Below are positions 1-8,043 of a DNA stretch of 21,040 nucleotides, piece after piece; within the stretch, counting starts at the first letter, position 1, and each line of letters opens with the position of its first letter. The notes under the pieces are model-generated. The model saw only the letters and a program-made list of their open reading frames with translations, did not search any database and was not told where the DNA came from. The position numbers were made by a program, and so were the translations under genes. Location: assembly GCA_902493535.1 (NCBI GenBank), contig CABUQG010000026.1:1-21040 (forward strand), in the 5' to 3' direction. The DNA is from an uncultured Collinsella sp. GTDB taxonomy: Bacteria > Actinomycetota > Coriobacteriia > Coriobacteriales > Coriobacteriaceae.

Positions 1-1
1 T

Positions 2-18
2 CACGAGCGGGGGCTCCT
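2..18 (-). promoter_or_regulatory. Ribosome binding site and possible GTG start of the next gene
   Basis: Downstream of the phoU stop the minus strand reads AGGAG (14-18), then nine bases, then GTG (2-4) at the window edge. This is a normal Shine-Dalgarno spacing and suggests another gene starts here and continues outside the window. In pst-phoU operons a response regulator or sensor kinase often follows, but nothing of the protein is visible, so identity is unknown. Confidence 0.4.
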
Positions 19-24
19 ATCTTT

Positions 25-843
25 TTAGTGCCCTCGGATTGGGTCATAGTGTCTGACCTCGTTAACGGGCACCTTGGCAACGTAGCGTGTATCGACGGCG
101 GGCCTCATGATAACACCCTCGCCCGAAGGCACGCGCATGCTCTCGAGCTCATCCTCATCAGTGCAGGCGATATCACCGGCAGTCATACGCTGTCCGGTCA
201 ACAGGAAGGTCAGACGGCAGGCGGCATCGATGGAAATCGAGGCGATGCGATCGAGATAGCGCGATACCATGATGGCGCGGCGCAGGTCGTCATAGTTGCT
301 GTCGTCGTCCATAAAATCGCCCGTGTCCATGCGGTTAAAGGTGCGGAAGAACTTCTCGTAGGCGGCGTGCACTGGCTCGTCCTCGACGGCCAAGTTGCAG
401 ATGATGGACATGTCGTTGGTGACGAGCGCAGAAAGCGAAGAGCCCAGCACCTGGTAGACGGCCTCAGCCTCGGCCTCGACCGTGCCGACAAGCTCCTTGG
501 GCAGCGAGATGTCGGCCTTGATCATATGACGCGTGGCGCGGCAAATCTGGCGAACCTTATCGGTCATGCGCTGCAGGTTAAAGTCGACGTAGATGATCGT
601 CTGCAGCAAGCGGAAGTCGGAGGCGACCGGTGACTGCGTGGCAATCAGGTTGTAGCAGACGGCCTCCAGGTTGGCGCAGCGTGCGTCAATCGAAAGCGTG
701 CGCTTCTTGGTCTTGGTGGCGAGCTTGCGGTCGTCGGTCACATAGGCCTTCACGGCATCGTGGAGGGCCAGATCGACGGCCTCGTAGATGCTCAGCATCT
801 CGTGACGGGCCTCGATGAGCTGACGGGAAAACAGTTTGCGCAT
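25..843 (-). CDS. phoU: Phosphate transport/signalling accessory protein PhoU
   Basis: PhoU-family cytoplasmic helical protein that links the PstSCAB phosphate transporter to the PhoR-type sensor and represses the Pho response when phosphate is plentiful. The product is 272 residues. Two PhoU repeats are visible. The first carries QSPVASDFRLLQ (70-81) and the second carries SRYLDRIAS (194-202). The family's ExxxD metal-binding signatures are altered: the first repeat reads QRMTD (91-95) and the second DRIAS (198-202). The last 45 or so residues, rich in D, E, V and R, extend beyond the usual PhoU end. The ATG start has GGAG six bases upstream. It lies 92 bp after pstB, the standard last position of a pst operon. 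Assignment is firm; metal binding is doubtful. Confidence 0.93.
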   Translation of the reverse strand: MRKLFSRQLIEARHEMLSIYEAVDLALHDAVKAYVTDDRKLATKTKKRTLSIDARCANLEAVCYNLIATQSPVASDFRLLQTIIYVDFNLQRMTDKVRQICRATRHMIKADISLPKELVGTVEAEAEAVYQVLGSSLSALVTNDMSIICNLAVEDEPVHAAYEKFFRTFNRMDTGDFMDDDSNYDDLRRAIMVSRYLDRIASISIDAACRLTFLLTGQRMTAGDIACTDEDELESMRVPSGEGVIMRPAVDTRYVAKVPVNEVRHYDPIRGH

Positions 844-863
844 GGTTCACTCCAATCAGTTGG

Positions 864-884
864 GTGCGGTCATGCCGCCCGCAC
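864..884 (-). other. Small hairpin in the pstB-phoU spacer
   Basis: A six-base perfect inverted repeat (864-869 with 879-884, GTGCGG/CCGCAC, nine-base loop) sits between pstB and phoU. No T-run follows on the minus strand, so it is unlikely to be an intrinsic terminator. It could act in mRNA processing or stability, giving different levels of PhoU and the transporter. That role is inference. Confidence 0.35.
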
Positions 885-935
885 AGTGAATACGCACCGG
901 ACCAGATCCGATCGGCTTGGGACTAGTCGCACCGA

Positions 936-1739
<804 letters not shown>

Positions 1740-1751
1740 GGGACTCCTTAA

Positions 1752-2657
1752 CTAGCGACGCTTGCGCGACAGGAAGCGCGCAAACAGGTTGAAGGCCAAA
1801 ATGATCACCATCAGCAAGAGCGCGGTGCCGTAGGCTGCGTTCATGTTGATGCCGTCGTTGGCAAGCAGGTACAGGTGAACGGTCATGGGACGACCGGAAT
1901 CGAGCGGCGAAATAGGTAGATTGATGGCCTGCCCCATGGTATAGAGCACCACCGCGGTCTCGCCAATGGCACGGCCGATGGCGAGGACGATGCCCGTGGC
2001 AATACGGCCAAAGGCAGAAGGAAGCACGATCTTGGAGACAACCTGCCACTTGGTGGCGCCCAGACCGTACGCGCCCCAACGGATATAGCGCGGAACGGCG
2101 CGAATGGCCTCTTCGGTGGTGCGCATGACGATGGGAAGCATCAAGAGCGCGAGCGCCAGGGCGGCAGAGACCATCGAAAGGCCCAAGCCCATGGCCTCGA
2201 CAAACAAGGCGTAGCCAAACAGACCCATAACGATGGAGGGCACCGAGGCCAAAGCGTCAGCAGCGTAGCGAATGAGCTCGACGACCTTGCCCTGCTTGGC
2301 GTACTCGGCCAGATAGACGGCTGCCAGCACAGCGATCGGCGTGCAGATAAGCATGGCGAGCGCCGTCACATAGACGGTCGAGACGATCGTGGGCCAAATA
2401 CCGCCCTCGGCGTTGACGCCCTGGGGCCAACCGAAGATAAAGTCGAGCGAGATGTGTGGCAGGCCGTTGATGACCACGTAGGCGATGATAGCGACCAGCA
2501 CCAGCGTGGTGATGTAGGCAGCGGCACGGAACACGCCAAGCATGATCTTGTTGGACAGGTCCTTGTTGATGCGGCCCTTCTTGCCGTGGGAAAGGGCACG
2601 CTTGATGCGCTCGCGCGACGAGGTCGTATTGACCGTCGCGTCAACGGAATCGGACAT
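1752..2657 (-). CDS. pstA: Phosphate ABC transporter permease PstA
   Basis: Second integral membrane subunit of the phosphate importer, pairing with PstC to form the channel. The product is 301 residues. A charged cytoplasmic N-terminus of about 40 residues is followed by a first membrane helix (about 44-64), then a group of helices forming the BPD_transp_1 (MetI-like) permease domain from about residue 90 to 295. The EAA coupling loop that contacts PstB is visible at about 194-225 (AYGLGATKWQVVSKIVLPSA, followed by the GRAIGET element at 228-234). The ATG start is three bases after the pstC stop, with a G-rich Shine-Dalgarno six bases upstream. The position between pstC and pstB fits the canonical pstSCAB order. 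Confidence 0.95.
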   Translation of the reverse strand: MSDSVDATVNTTSSRERIKRALSHGKKGRINKDLSNKIMLGVFRAAAYITTLVLVAIIAYVVINGLPHISLDFIFGWPQGVNAEGGIWPTIVSTVYVTALAMLICTPIAVLAAVYLAEYAKQGKVVELIRYAADALASVPSIVMGLFGYALFVEAMGLGLSMVSAALALALLMLPIVMRTTEEAIRAVPRYIRWGAYGLGATKWQVVSKIVLPSAFGRIATGIVLAIGRAIGETAVVLYTMGQAINLPISPLDSGRPMTVHLYLLANDGINMNAAYGTALLLMVIILAFNLFARFLSRKRR

Positions 2658-2660
2658 AGC

Positions 2661-3587
2661 CTACCCCCTCTTCTTCTTGGAAATCAGACGGACGATGCCC
2701 ACCAGCGTGGCGGAGATGATAAACAGGACCACGCCCATGCCGAACAGCGCCGAGCGATGCAGACCCGAGGAATAGCTCATGTCGAGCGCAATCTGGCTCG
2801 TGAGCGTCGAGATGGGACTCGCAATGCTGTCGGGAATAACCGGGGCGTTACCCACGACCATGAGCACGGCCATGGTCTCGCCGATGGCACGGCCCATACC
2901 CAGCACGATGGCATCCACGATACCCAGCTTGGCGGCAGGTAACACGACCTTATAGATGGTCTGCCACTTGGTGGCGCCCATGGCATAGGATGCCTCGCGA
3001 ATGCCCATGGGAATGGAATTGAGGGCATCGATGGTGAGCGTGGTGATGGTGGGGACGATCATGATGGCAAGCACGAACCACGCCGTCAGTGCGCCAAAAC
3101 CAAGACCGCCGGTCAGTTGTGCGATAAACGGGCGGATGATGATCATGCCGAAAAAGCCGTAGATGATAGAAGGGATGCCGGCCAGCAGGTCGACGGCAGG
3201 GCTGATGAGCTTGCGCACGCGCTTGCCGGCGATCTCGACCAGGTACACGGCCGTACCCACACCTAGCGGCACGCCCATGGCGAGCGCACCGACGGTCACT
3301 AGACCTGAGCCGGCAAGCAGCGACATGATGCCGTAGTGGCCCTCGGAGGGCGCCCACGTAAAGCTAAAGAAGTCCGCCAGACCGATGTCGGTAAAGACGG
3401 GCAGCGCCGAGTACGTGGTAAAGACAAAAATCAGGATGACGGTAACGACCGCCAAGAACGCGCAGGCAAAGAAGATCCACTGCAGCGCCTTCTCCTTGAT
3501 ATAGGTACTGCGCGATACGAGTGCCAGCTCGCGCTTCTTGGGCGTCTGAACATTCTGCTCAGTCTGGGAGTTTTCCTGTGCTTCCAT
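2661..3587 (-). CDS. pstC: Phosphate ABC transporter permease PstC
   Basis: First membrane subunit of the phosphate importer. I chose the ATG at 3585-3587, giving 308 residues. A GTG nine bases further upstream would add three residues, but it directly abuts the GGGGAG ribosome site, which is ideally placed (eight bases) for the ATG. The chosen start begins one base after the pstS stop. The protein has a polar N-terminal tail, a first helix at about 37-59, and the permease domain from about 90 to 300. The EAA loop is at about 198-230 (SYAMGATKWQTIYKVVLPAA, then GRAIGETMAVL). PVFTDIGLADFF in the periplasm-facing loop is typical of PstC. It forms the heterodimeric channel with PstA. Confidence 0.95.
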   Translation of the reverse strand: MEAQENSQTEQNVQTPKKRELALVSRSTYIKEKALQWIFFACAFLAVVTVILIFVFTTYSALPVFTDIGLADFFSFTWAPSEGHYGIMSLLAGSGLVTVGALAMGVPLGVGTAVYLVEIAGKRVRKLISPAVDLLAGIPSIIYGFFGMIIIRPFIAQLTGGLGFGALTAWFVLAIMIVPTITTLTIDALNSIPMGIREASYAMGATKWQTIYKVVLPAAKLGIVDAIVLGMGRAIGETMAVLMVVGNAPVIPDSIASPISTLTSQIALDMSYSSGLHRSALFGMGVVLFIISATLVGIVRLISKKKRG

Positions 3588-3588
3588 G

Positions 3589-4425
3589 CTACTCACTCCC
3601 CTTCTCGTCGTTGGTGACGGGAATAAAGCCCGCCTCGCGAATCTGCTTGTCCATCTTTTCGGACGTCACGTAGTCGATGTAATCCTGCGCCTGCTGCGAA
3701 GGCGTACCCTTCACAAAGAAGTAAAGGTCGCGCGAGATGGGATAGCCGCCGCTCGCGACCGTCTTCTCGGACGCCTCAACATGATTGACCGAGACGGCCT
3801 TGACCGAGGTCTTGGCGTTGAGGCTATCGACGAAGCCCAGCGAAATGTAGCCGATGGCACCGCGCGAACGAGATACCACGTCGCGTACCTGGCCCGTACC
3901 CGAAAGAACAGCCGAGCGGCGATCGAACGGCGTGCCGTCCATCACGATGGTACGGAAGGCCTCGCGCGTACCGGACGCCTCGTCTCGGTTGATGACCTGA
4001 ATCCTCAGGTCCTCGCCACCGACCTCTTTCCAATTGGTAATCTTGCCGGCGTAGATATCGCGGAGCTGCTCGGTCGAGAGGTTATCGACGGGGTTGTCGT
4101 CGTTCACGATGACCGCAATACCGTCGTGGGCAATGACGATGGGAGTCAGGCCCAGATCCTGTTCGTCGGCATTGAGCCCACGGGAGGAGCTGGCGATATC
4201 GGCCGTGCCGGCGCTGACGGCCTCGATCCCAGCGGAAGAACCCAAACCGGAAACGAGCACGTCGATGCCGGTCTCCTCCTTAAAGCCCTCGGCCGCAATC
4301 TCGGCGATAGGAAGGCAGGTCGTGGAGCCGGCCACGGTAATGGAAGAGGTAGAAGATCCCGAAGAACAGGCGCACAGCGTAAGCGTAAGCACAGCGGCGC
4401 TCAGGACCGATACGATCTTTCTCAT
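3589..4425 (-). CDS. pstS: Phosphate-binding lipoprotein PstS
   Basis: Surface-anchored solute-binding protein that captures inorganic phosphate for PstCAB. The product is 278 residues, compact like many Gram-positive PstS proteins. A short signal peptide ends in a lipobox LCAC (17-20), making C20 the likely lipidated residue. Phosphate-contact segments of the PBP-like fold are visible: AGSTT (32-36), the loop near GTADIASSSRG (73-83), and RDEASGTREAF (147-157). The ATG overlaps the pgeF stop as ATGA, and no good Shine-Dalgarno precedes it, so translation probably depends on coupling from pgeF. That is unusual for a binding protein normally made in excess over its permease. pstC follows after one base. 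Confidence 0.95.
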   Translation of the reverse strand: MRKIVSVLSAAVLTLTLCACSSGSSTSSITVAGSTTCLPIAEIAAEGFKEETGIDVLVSGLGSSAGIEAVSAGTADIASSSRGLNADEQDLGLTPIVIAHDGIAVIVNDDNPVDNLSTEQLRDIYAGKITNWKEVGGEDLRIQVINRDEASGTREAFRTIVMDGTPFDRRSAVLSGTGQVRDVVSRSRGAIGYISLGFVDSLNAKTSVKAVSVNHVEASEKTVASGGYPISRDLYFFVKGTPSQQAQDYIDYVTSEKMDKQIREAGFIPVTNDEKGSE

Positions 4426-5222
4426 AGCATCACGCCGATCGCAGCATGGCGCCCACAGGTGCCGTCCTCGTTACGGTAGGAATAAAAGCGGTCGTTCTGA
4501 CGCACGGTCGAAAGCTGGGTATCCACGATATTATCCGCGTCGACACCGACATCTACCAGCGCCTCGCGAATGGCAGCGGAAAGATCGAGCATGCGAGAGG
4601 TATTCGCATCGATGCAAGAGAACTCGGCGGCAAAGCGATCCATGAGTTCCTGGGATACCTCATATTCGTCACCCAAGATATGGGGGCCGATATAGGCGGA
4701 AACGTCGCTCGCATCGCAACCGGCAGCATCGCAAAGCGCCTGGCACGCCTTGGCGGAAATACGTGCAATCGTGCCCTTCCAACCGGAGTGCACCACGGCA
4801 AATCCGCCGGGGGCCACCAGCACCACGGGAACGCAGTCGGCAAAGCAGAGCAGCACGGGCACGTTATGCGCCGTGCAGACGATGGCATCACAGCCCTCGG
4901 CAATCTGCTCGCGAACGTCCTCAAGGTCATCGGCGCCGTTCGAGGTCACCGCAACGATATGATCACCATGGACCTGATTGGGAACGAGCAGGTTGTGCTC
5001 GCACTCGGCGGAACCCATAGCCTCGAGCGCACGACGACGATTTTCTTGAACAGCAAAGGGGTCATCGCCAACATGCGAGCCCAAGTTGAGTGAGGAGTAC
5101 GCATCTTCGGAAACGCCACCGGCACGCTCGGTGAAGGCAAAGCGAACATCGGATGTCGCGCCCTCCACCAACGTAACTCCATCATGGTCGACACGCGAAA
5201 CTTTGTCCGCACGTGCTGCCAT
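4422..5222 (-). CDS. pgeF: PgeF/YfiH (YlmD) laccase-domain protein
   Basis: Member of the YfiH/DUF152 family (Cu-oxidase_4), called peptidoglycan editing factor PgeF in E. coli; relatives have also been reported as purine nucleoside phosphorylase/deaminase enzymes. I chose the ATG at 5220-5222 (266 residues) because AGGAGG lies seven bases upstream. A GTG 21 bases earlier would translate that ribosome site. The family's metal/active-site residues are present: H85 in NQVHG, C130 in CFADCVPV and H145 in HSGWKG (145-150), with GRHA near the C-terminus. The family often sits just after ftsZ, as here, but a terminator separates them. The gene instead overlaps pstS by four bases (ATGA), tying its expression to phosphate uptake. 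The exact substrate cannot be read from sequence. Confidence 0.9.
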   Translation of the reverse strand: MAARADKVSRVDHDGVTLVEGATSDVRFAFTERAGGVSEDAYSSLNLGSHVGDDPFAVQENRRRALEAMGSAECEHNLLVPNQVHGDHIVAVTSNGADDLEDVREQIAEGCDAIVCTAHNVPVLLCFADCVPVVLVAPGGFAVVHSGWKGTIARISAKACQALCDAAGCDASDVSAYIGPHILGDEYEVSQELMDRFAAEFSCIDANTSRMLDLSAAIREALVDVGVDADNIVDTQLSTVRQNDRFYSYRNEDGTCGRHAAIGVML

Positions 5223-5274
5223 ACTAAAGCCTCCTAATAACACAAGTACCGCGGCATCGCCGCTACAGCCCGCG

Positions 5275-5345
5275 TTTATACGGCTGTCATACTTCTCTAA
5301 AAGGATACCTGCTGCGCTGGAGGCAATCGTAAAGGGAACGTAAAG
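5275..5345 (-). promoter_or_regulatory. Candidate promoter and Pho-type direct repeats for pgeF-pst
   Basis: On the minus strand a TATAAA (5275-5280) could be a -10 element for pgeF-pst. No good -35 lies at 16-18 bases. About 47 bases further upstream are two CTTTACG copies (5339-5345 and 5328-5334) exactly 11 bp apart. Eleven-base direct repeats of a TTTAC-like core resemble sites bound by PhoP/PhoB-family regulators, for example the TT(A/C/T)A(C/T)A repeats of Bacillus. A poor -35 with upstream repeats suits an activated promoter. The link to phosphate control is inference. Confidence 0.4.
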
Positions 5346-5374
5346 AGATTGGAGGTTCTAGTTTACAAAGTCGA

Positions 5375-5406
5375 AATAAAAAGGGCGCGTCCATACGGAC
5401 ACGCCC
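5375..5406 (-). terminator. Intrinsic terminator after ftsZ
   Basis: About 26 bases past the ftsZ stop the minus-strand RNA forms a ten-pair GC-rich stem (5397-5406 with 5383-5392, one U-G wobble) with a four-base loop, followed directly by TTTTTATTT (5374-5382). The wobble is a C-A mismatch if read on the plus strand, so it is oriented for minus-strand transcripts. It should end the dcw transcript and insulate pgeF-pst. Confidence 0.88.
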
Positions 5407-5432
5407 CTGTGCACAACAATGCAAAGAACGAC

Positions 5433-6587
5433 TTAGAAGCTACCGCGCTTCAGGAAGTCGGGAAGCTCGAACTGATCGTTGCCGAAGTTAGGAAGCTCGG
5501 TGCCACCGACGTTGCGGGTCGGAGCGGCCTGAGCCGGGCTCGTGGCAGGAGCGGTGCGCTGCGGCTCAGCGGAGGCAGCGGCCTTGCTCTGAGACTGCTG
5601 AGCAGCAAAGAGCTCGTCCTGACGGTTGACGTTGGAGTCGGAGAAGCCCGTAGCGATGACGGTGATACGCACCTGATCGCCCAGGGACTCGTCGACAACG
5701 GTACCGAAGATGATGTTGGCCTCGGGGTCGACGGCGTTGGCGACAACGTCGGCGGCGTCGCTGATCTCCTGGATGCCCAGGTCCTTGGAACCGGCGATGG
5801 AGAGCAGCACGCGCGTGGCACCATCGATGGAGCTCTCGAGCAGCGGGCTGGAGATGGCCTGCTGGGCAGCGTCGACGGCACGGGTGTCCCCAGAAGAGGT
5901 ACCGATACCCATCATGGCGGTACCGGCCTGCTTCATGATGGTCTTAACATCGGCGAAGTCCAGGTTGATGATACCGGGGACGGTGATGAGGTCGGTGATG
6001 CCCTGGGTGCCCTGGGAAAGGACGCCATCGGCAATCGCGAAGGCCTCGAGCATGGTGGTCTTCTTCTCGGCGATGTCGAGCAGCTTATCGTTAGGGATGA
6101 CGATCATGGTGTCGACGCAATCGGAGAGGGTCTTAATGCCCTCCTCGGCGCTCTTCTTGCGCTTGCGGCCCTCGAAGGTGAAGGGCTTGGTCACGACGGC
6201 GACGGTCAGCGCACCGACCTCGTTCATCGCGATATCGGCAACGATGGGAGCAGCGCCGGTACCGGTGCCACCGCCCTCGCCGCAGGTGATGAACACCATG
6301 TCGGCGCCAGCGAGCGCCTCGGCAATGTCGTCGCGGGACTCATCGGCAGCCTTGCGGCCAACCTCGGGGTTGGCGCCGGCGCCCAGGCCGCGGGTAAGGT
6401 CGGTGCCGATGTGCACCTTGATATCGGCATCAGAGATCGCGAGTGCCTGAGCATCGGTGTTGATGGCAACAAACTCGACGCCGCGGATGCCCTCTTCGAT
6501 CATTCGATTGACCGCGTTGGTACCGCCGCCGCCGACGCCGACCACCTTAATGACGGCAAGGTAGTTGTTGATCTCTGTCTCGTGCAT
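5433..6587 (-). CDS. ftsZ: Cell division GTPase FtsZ
   Basis: Tubulin homologue that polymerises into the Z-ring at midcell and recruits the divisome. I chose the ATG at 6585-6587 (384 residues), which has GGAGG six bases upstream and gives the usual short N-terminus; an ATG 30 bases earlier lacks a good ribosome site. Visible motifs are the nucleotide-binding GGGGTNAVN (19-27), tubulin signature GGGTGTG (105-111), and the T7 catalytic loop NLDFADV (208-214). A low-complexity Q/A/P/S linker runs from about 322 to 360. The conserved C-terminal peptide ELPDFLKRGSF (374-384) is preceded ten residues earlier by ELPNF (364-368), a near copy of its core. There is no ftsA between ftsQ and ftsZ, so another membrane tether such as SepF is expected elsewhere. 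Confidence 0.98.
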   Translation of the reverse strand: MHETEINNYLAVIKVVGVGGGGTNAVNRMIEEGIRGVEFVAINTDAQALAISDADIKVHIGTDLTRGLGAGANPEVGRKAADESRDDIAEALAGADMVFITCGEGGGTGTGAAPIVADIAMNEVGALTVAVVTKPFTFEGRKRKKSAEEGIKTLSDCVDTMIVIPNDKLLDIAEKKTTMLEAFAIADGVLSQGTQGITDLITVPGIINLDFADVKTIMKQAGTAMMGIGTSSGDTRAVDAAQQAISSPLLESSIDGATRVLLSIAGSKDLGIQEISDAADVVANAVDPEANIIFGTVVDESLGDQVRITVIATGFSDSNVNRQDELFAAQQSQSKAAASAEPQRTAPATSPAQAAPTRNVGGTELPNFGNDQFELPDFLKRGSF

Positions 6588-6622
6588 GTCGGTCCTCCGA
6601 ACAAAGGTTATAGCCATAGCAT

Positions 6623-6655
6623 GGGTCGACCCCTGCGCACATTAACCTTCAGGTT
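6623..6655 (-). other. Inverted repeats in the ftsZ leader
   Basis: Two small inverted repeats lie between the candidate ftsZ promoter and its ribosome site: AACCT-TC-AGGTT (6644-6655) and the perfect palindrome GGGTCGACCC (6623-6632). Neither has a following T-run. They may be protein-binding sites or weak leader hairpins; function is unknown. Confidence 0.3.
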
Positions 6656-6680
6656 GAAAGTAAATGCAAAGGTAAACCGT

Positions 6681-6709
6681 ATTATGTTTGCACATTATGA
6701 ACGTATCAG
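6681..6709 (-). promoter_or_regulatory. Candidate ftsZ promoter
   Basis: In the AT-rich ftsQ-ftsZ gap the minus strand has CTGATA (6704-6709), a 17-base spacer, and CATAAT (6681-6686). These match the sigma-70-type consensus at four and five of six positions. The gap of 199 bp is the largest in the cluster, and separate ftsZ promoters are common in bacteria. The promoter is a prediction only. Confidence 0.45.
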
Positions 6710-6786
6710 TCAAATAATTGACCGTGAAAACCAAACAAACCAGATAAACGGCGTGGTATGGCCCCTCAACAAAGCATCAACCAGCG

Positions 6787-8043
6787 CTACGAGGTCGGAG
6801 CGTTCCTAAATGTATAGTTACCCGGAGAGCGCACATTGATATACGTTACGCCCTCTACCTGCGAAAGCAGCTTGGTGACTACGCGCTCCTTCTTGACGAT
6901 ATCGTTCGAATCGCCCAGCGACACCTCAATGCCGTTATTGAGGTTTGCCGAGATGGCTTCGACCGAAGGCGTGGAAATATCCTTGACTTGTCCCAAGAAC
7001 TCGCTCGAAAAACCACGCACATAATCCAAGCCAGCCTTAACGGCCTTGGAGCTCACTGCCTGGCCGGAAACCGGAGCGACATCCGCCGAGACATCAGTCA
7101 ACAACACCGCGCCATAGTGCTTAGCGAGCGCCAGCGCGGCATCGATTCCGGTCAAGGTATTTGAGCCCTGCCCTGTCGTGATGACGTTGCCCTGGCCATC
7201 CACTTCGACCGACGTCGACAGCGGGGCGATCCAGGTGTCATCATCCCCGATGGCCCAGGCAAGGTCATCGGAACTGATATAGGCAATTGCGATGACCTTG
7301 CGCTCCATCGGCGTAATGATGAGCGTATGCGGGAACTGACGCTGGACATCCACGCCCGAGACCCACGGATTCTGCTTGAGGTCCTCGGTAATCTGGTCGG
7401 GATCGACGTTAAAAAGCGACGTTCCCTCGGGCAAATCGATCAGCTGGATAGCATCGTGCTTCGTCACATGCTCGCTGCCTTGAATCTGAATATCAGTGGC
7501 GGTAAACAATCCAGAGTTGATCACCACGATGGCAACGACGACGAGCACGGCCAAGGCGGCCAGAACGCCGCCCACGATTTTGCCTTTGCCTGCAACGACA
7601 GAAGCGGCGTCTGATGTTTTATTTACCATCGCCCCAAGTGAAGACAACGGGTTGACGCTTTTTTTACCCGAAGGCTTCTTGGCGGTAGCTGGCACCGATG
7701 TCAGCGAGCGCGGTTTCGATGCGCCCAGTGTGCGACCTGGACGCGCCGCTTTAGTTCCCGTCGAGGGCTTAGGAGTTGCCATGGGGCGGGCAGGCTTGGC
7801 GCCCATAACAGGCTTTGAAGTCACCGAGGGACGCGAGGACTTTTTTGCGGCCGGACGATTACCGAGCTGCGAGCCGACGACCGGACGACTGGTCTGTCGA
7901 GCATGCCCGACAGACTTAGAATGCGCGACGGTATTGCGTTGAGGTTTGGCAGGCGCGCCGGAACGCCCTCCGGCGCGGCGGAAGGTGGGTTTCGATGCTC
8001 TAGAAGCCGAGGAATTTAACTTCCGGTCTGAGCTCGATGCCAT
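6787..8043 (-). CDS. ftsQ: Cell division protein FtsQ/DivIB
   Basis: Bitopic membrane protein that links FtsL partners and regulates septal synthesis from the outer face of the membrane. The product is 418 residues, long for the family. Residues 1-155 form a low-complexity cytoplasmic tail rich in K, R, P, S and A. One membrane helix follows (about 157-176), then a POTRA domain (about 180-248, starting FTATDIQIQGSEHVT) and the FtsQ beta domain to the C-terminus. The only reasonable start is the ATG at 8041-8043, which overlaps the end of murB by 44 bases; a GA-rich ribosome site lies inside murB. The place between murB and ftsZ is canonical. The tail is the oddest part and may be a disordered scaffold. 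Confidence 0.9.
   Translation of the reverse strand: MASSSDRKLNSSASRASKPTFRRAGGRSGAPAKPQRNTVAHSKSVGHARQTSRPVVGSQLGNRPAAKKSSRPSVTSKPVMGAKPARPMATPKPSTGTKAARPGRTLGASKPRSLTSVPATAKKPSGKKSVNPLSSLGAMVNKTSDAASVVAGKGKIVGGVLAALAVLVVVAIVVINSGLFTATDIQIQGSEHVTKHDAIQLIDLPEGTSLFNVDPDQITEDLKQNPWVSGVDVQRQFPHTLIITPMERKVIAIAYISSDDLAWAIGDDDTWIAPLSTSVEVDGQGNVITTGQGSNTLTGIDAALALAKHYGAVLLTDVSADVAPVSGQAVSSKAVKAGLDYVRGFSSEFLGQVKDISTPSVEAISANLNNGIEVSLGDSNDIVKKERVVTKLLSQVEGVTYINVRSPGNYTFRNAPTS

Noticed and set aside
864..884. pstB-phoU hairpin as a terminator
   Set aside because: The stem is only six pairs with a nine-base loop and no T-run follows on the minus strand.
5284..5290. CTGTCAT on the plus strand as an E. 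coli-type PhoB half site
   Set aside because: It points away from pgeF-pst, and its partner eleven bases on (CTCTAAA) matches poorly. The CTTTACG pair is the better candidate.
5349..6809. Plus-strand open frame of 486 codons opposite ftsZ
   Set aside because: It mirrors ftsZ codon bias, is low-complexity (G, D, V, H rich) and runs through the ftsZ terminator and gap. It is a shadow frame.
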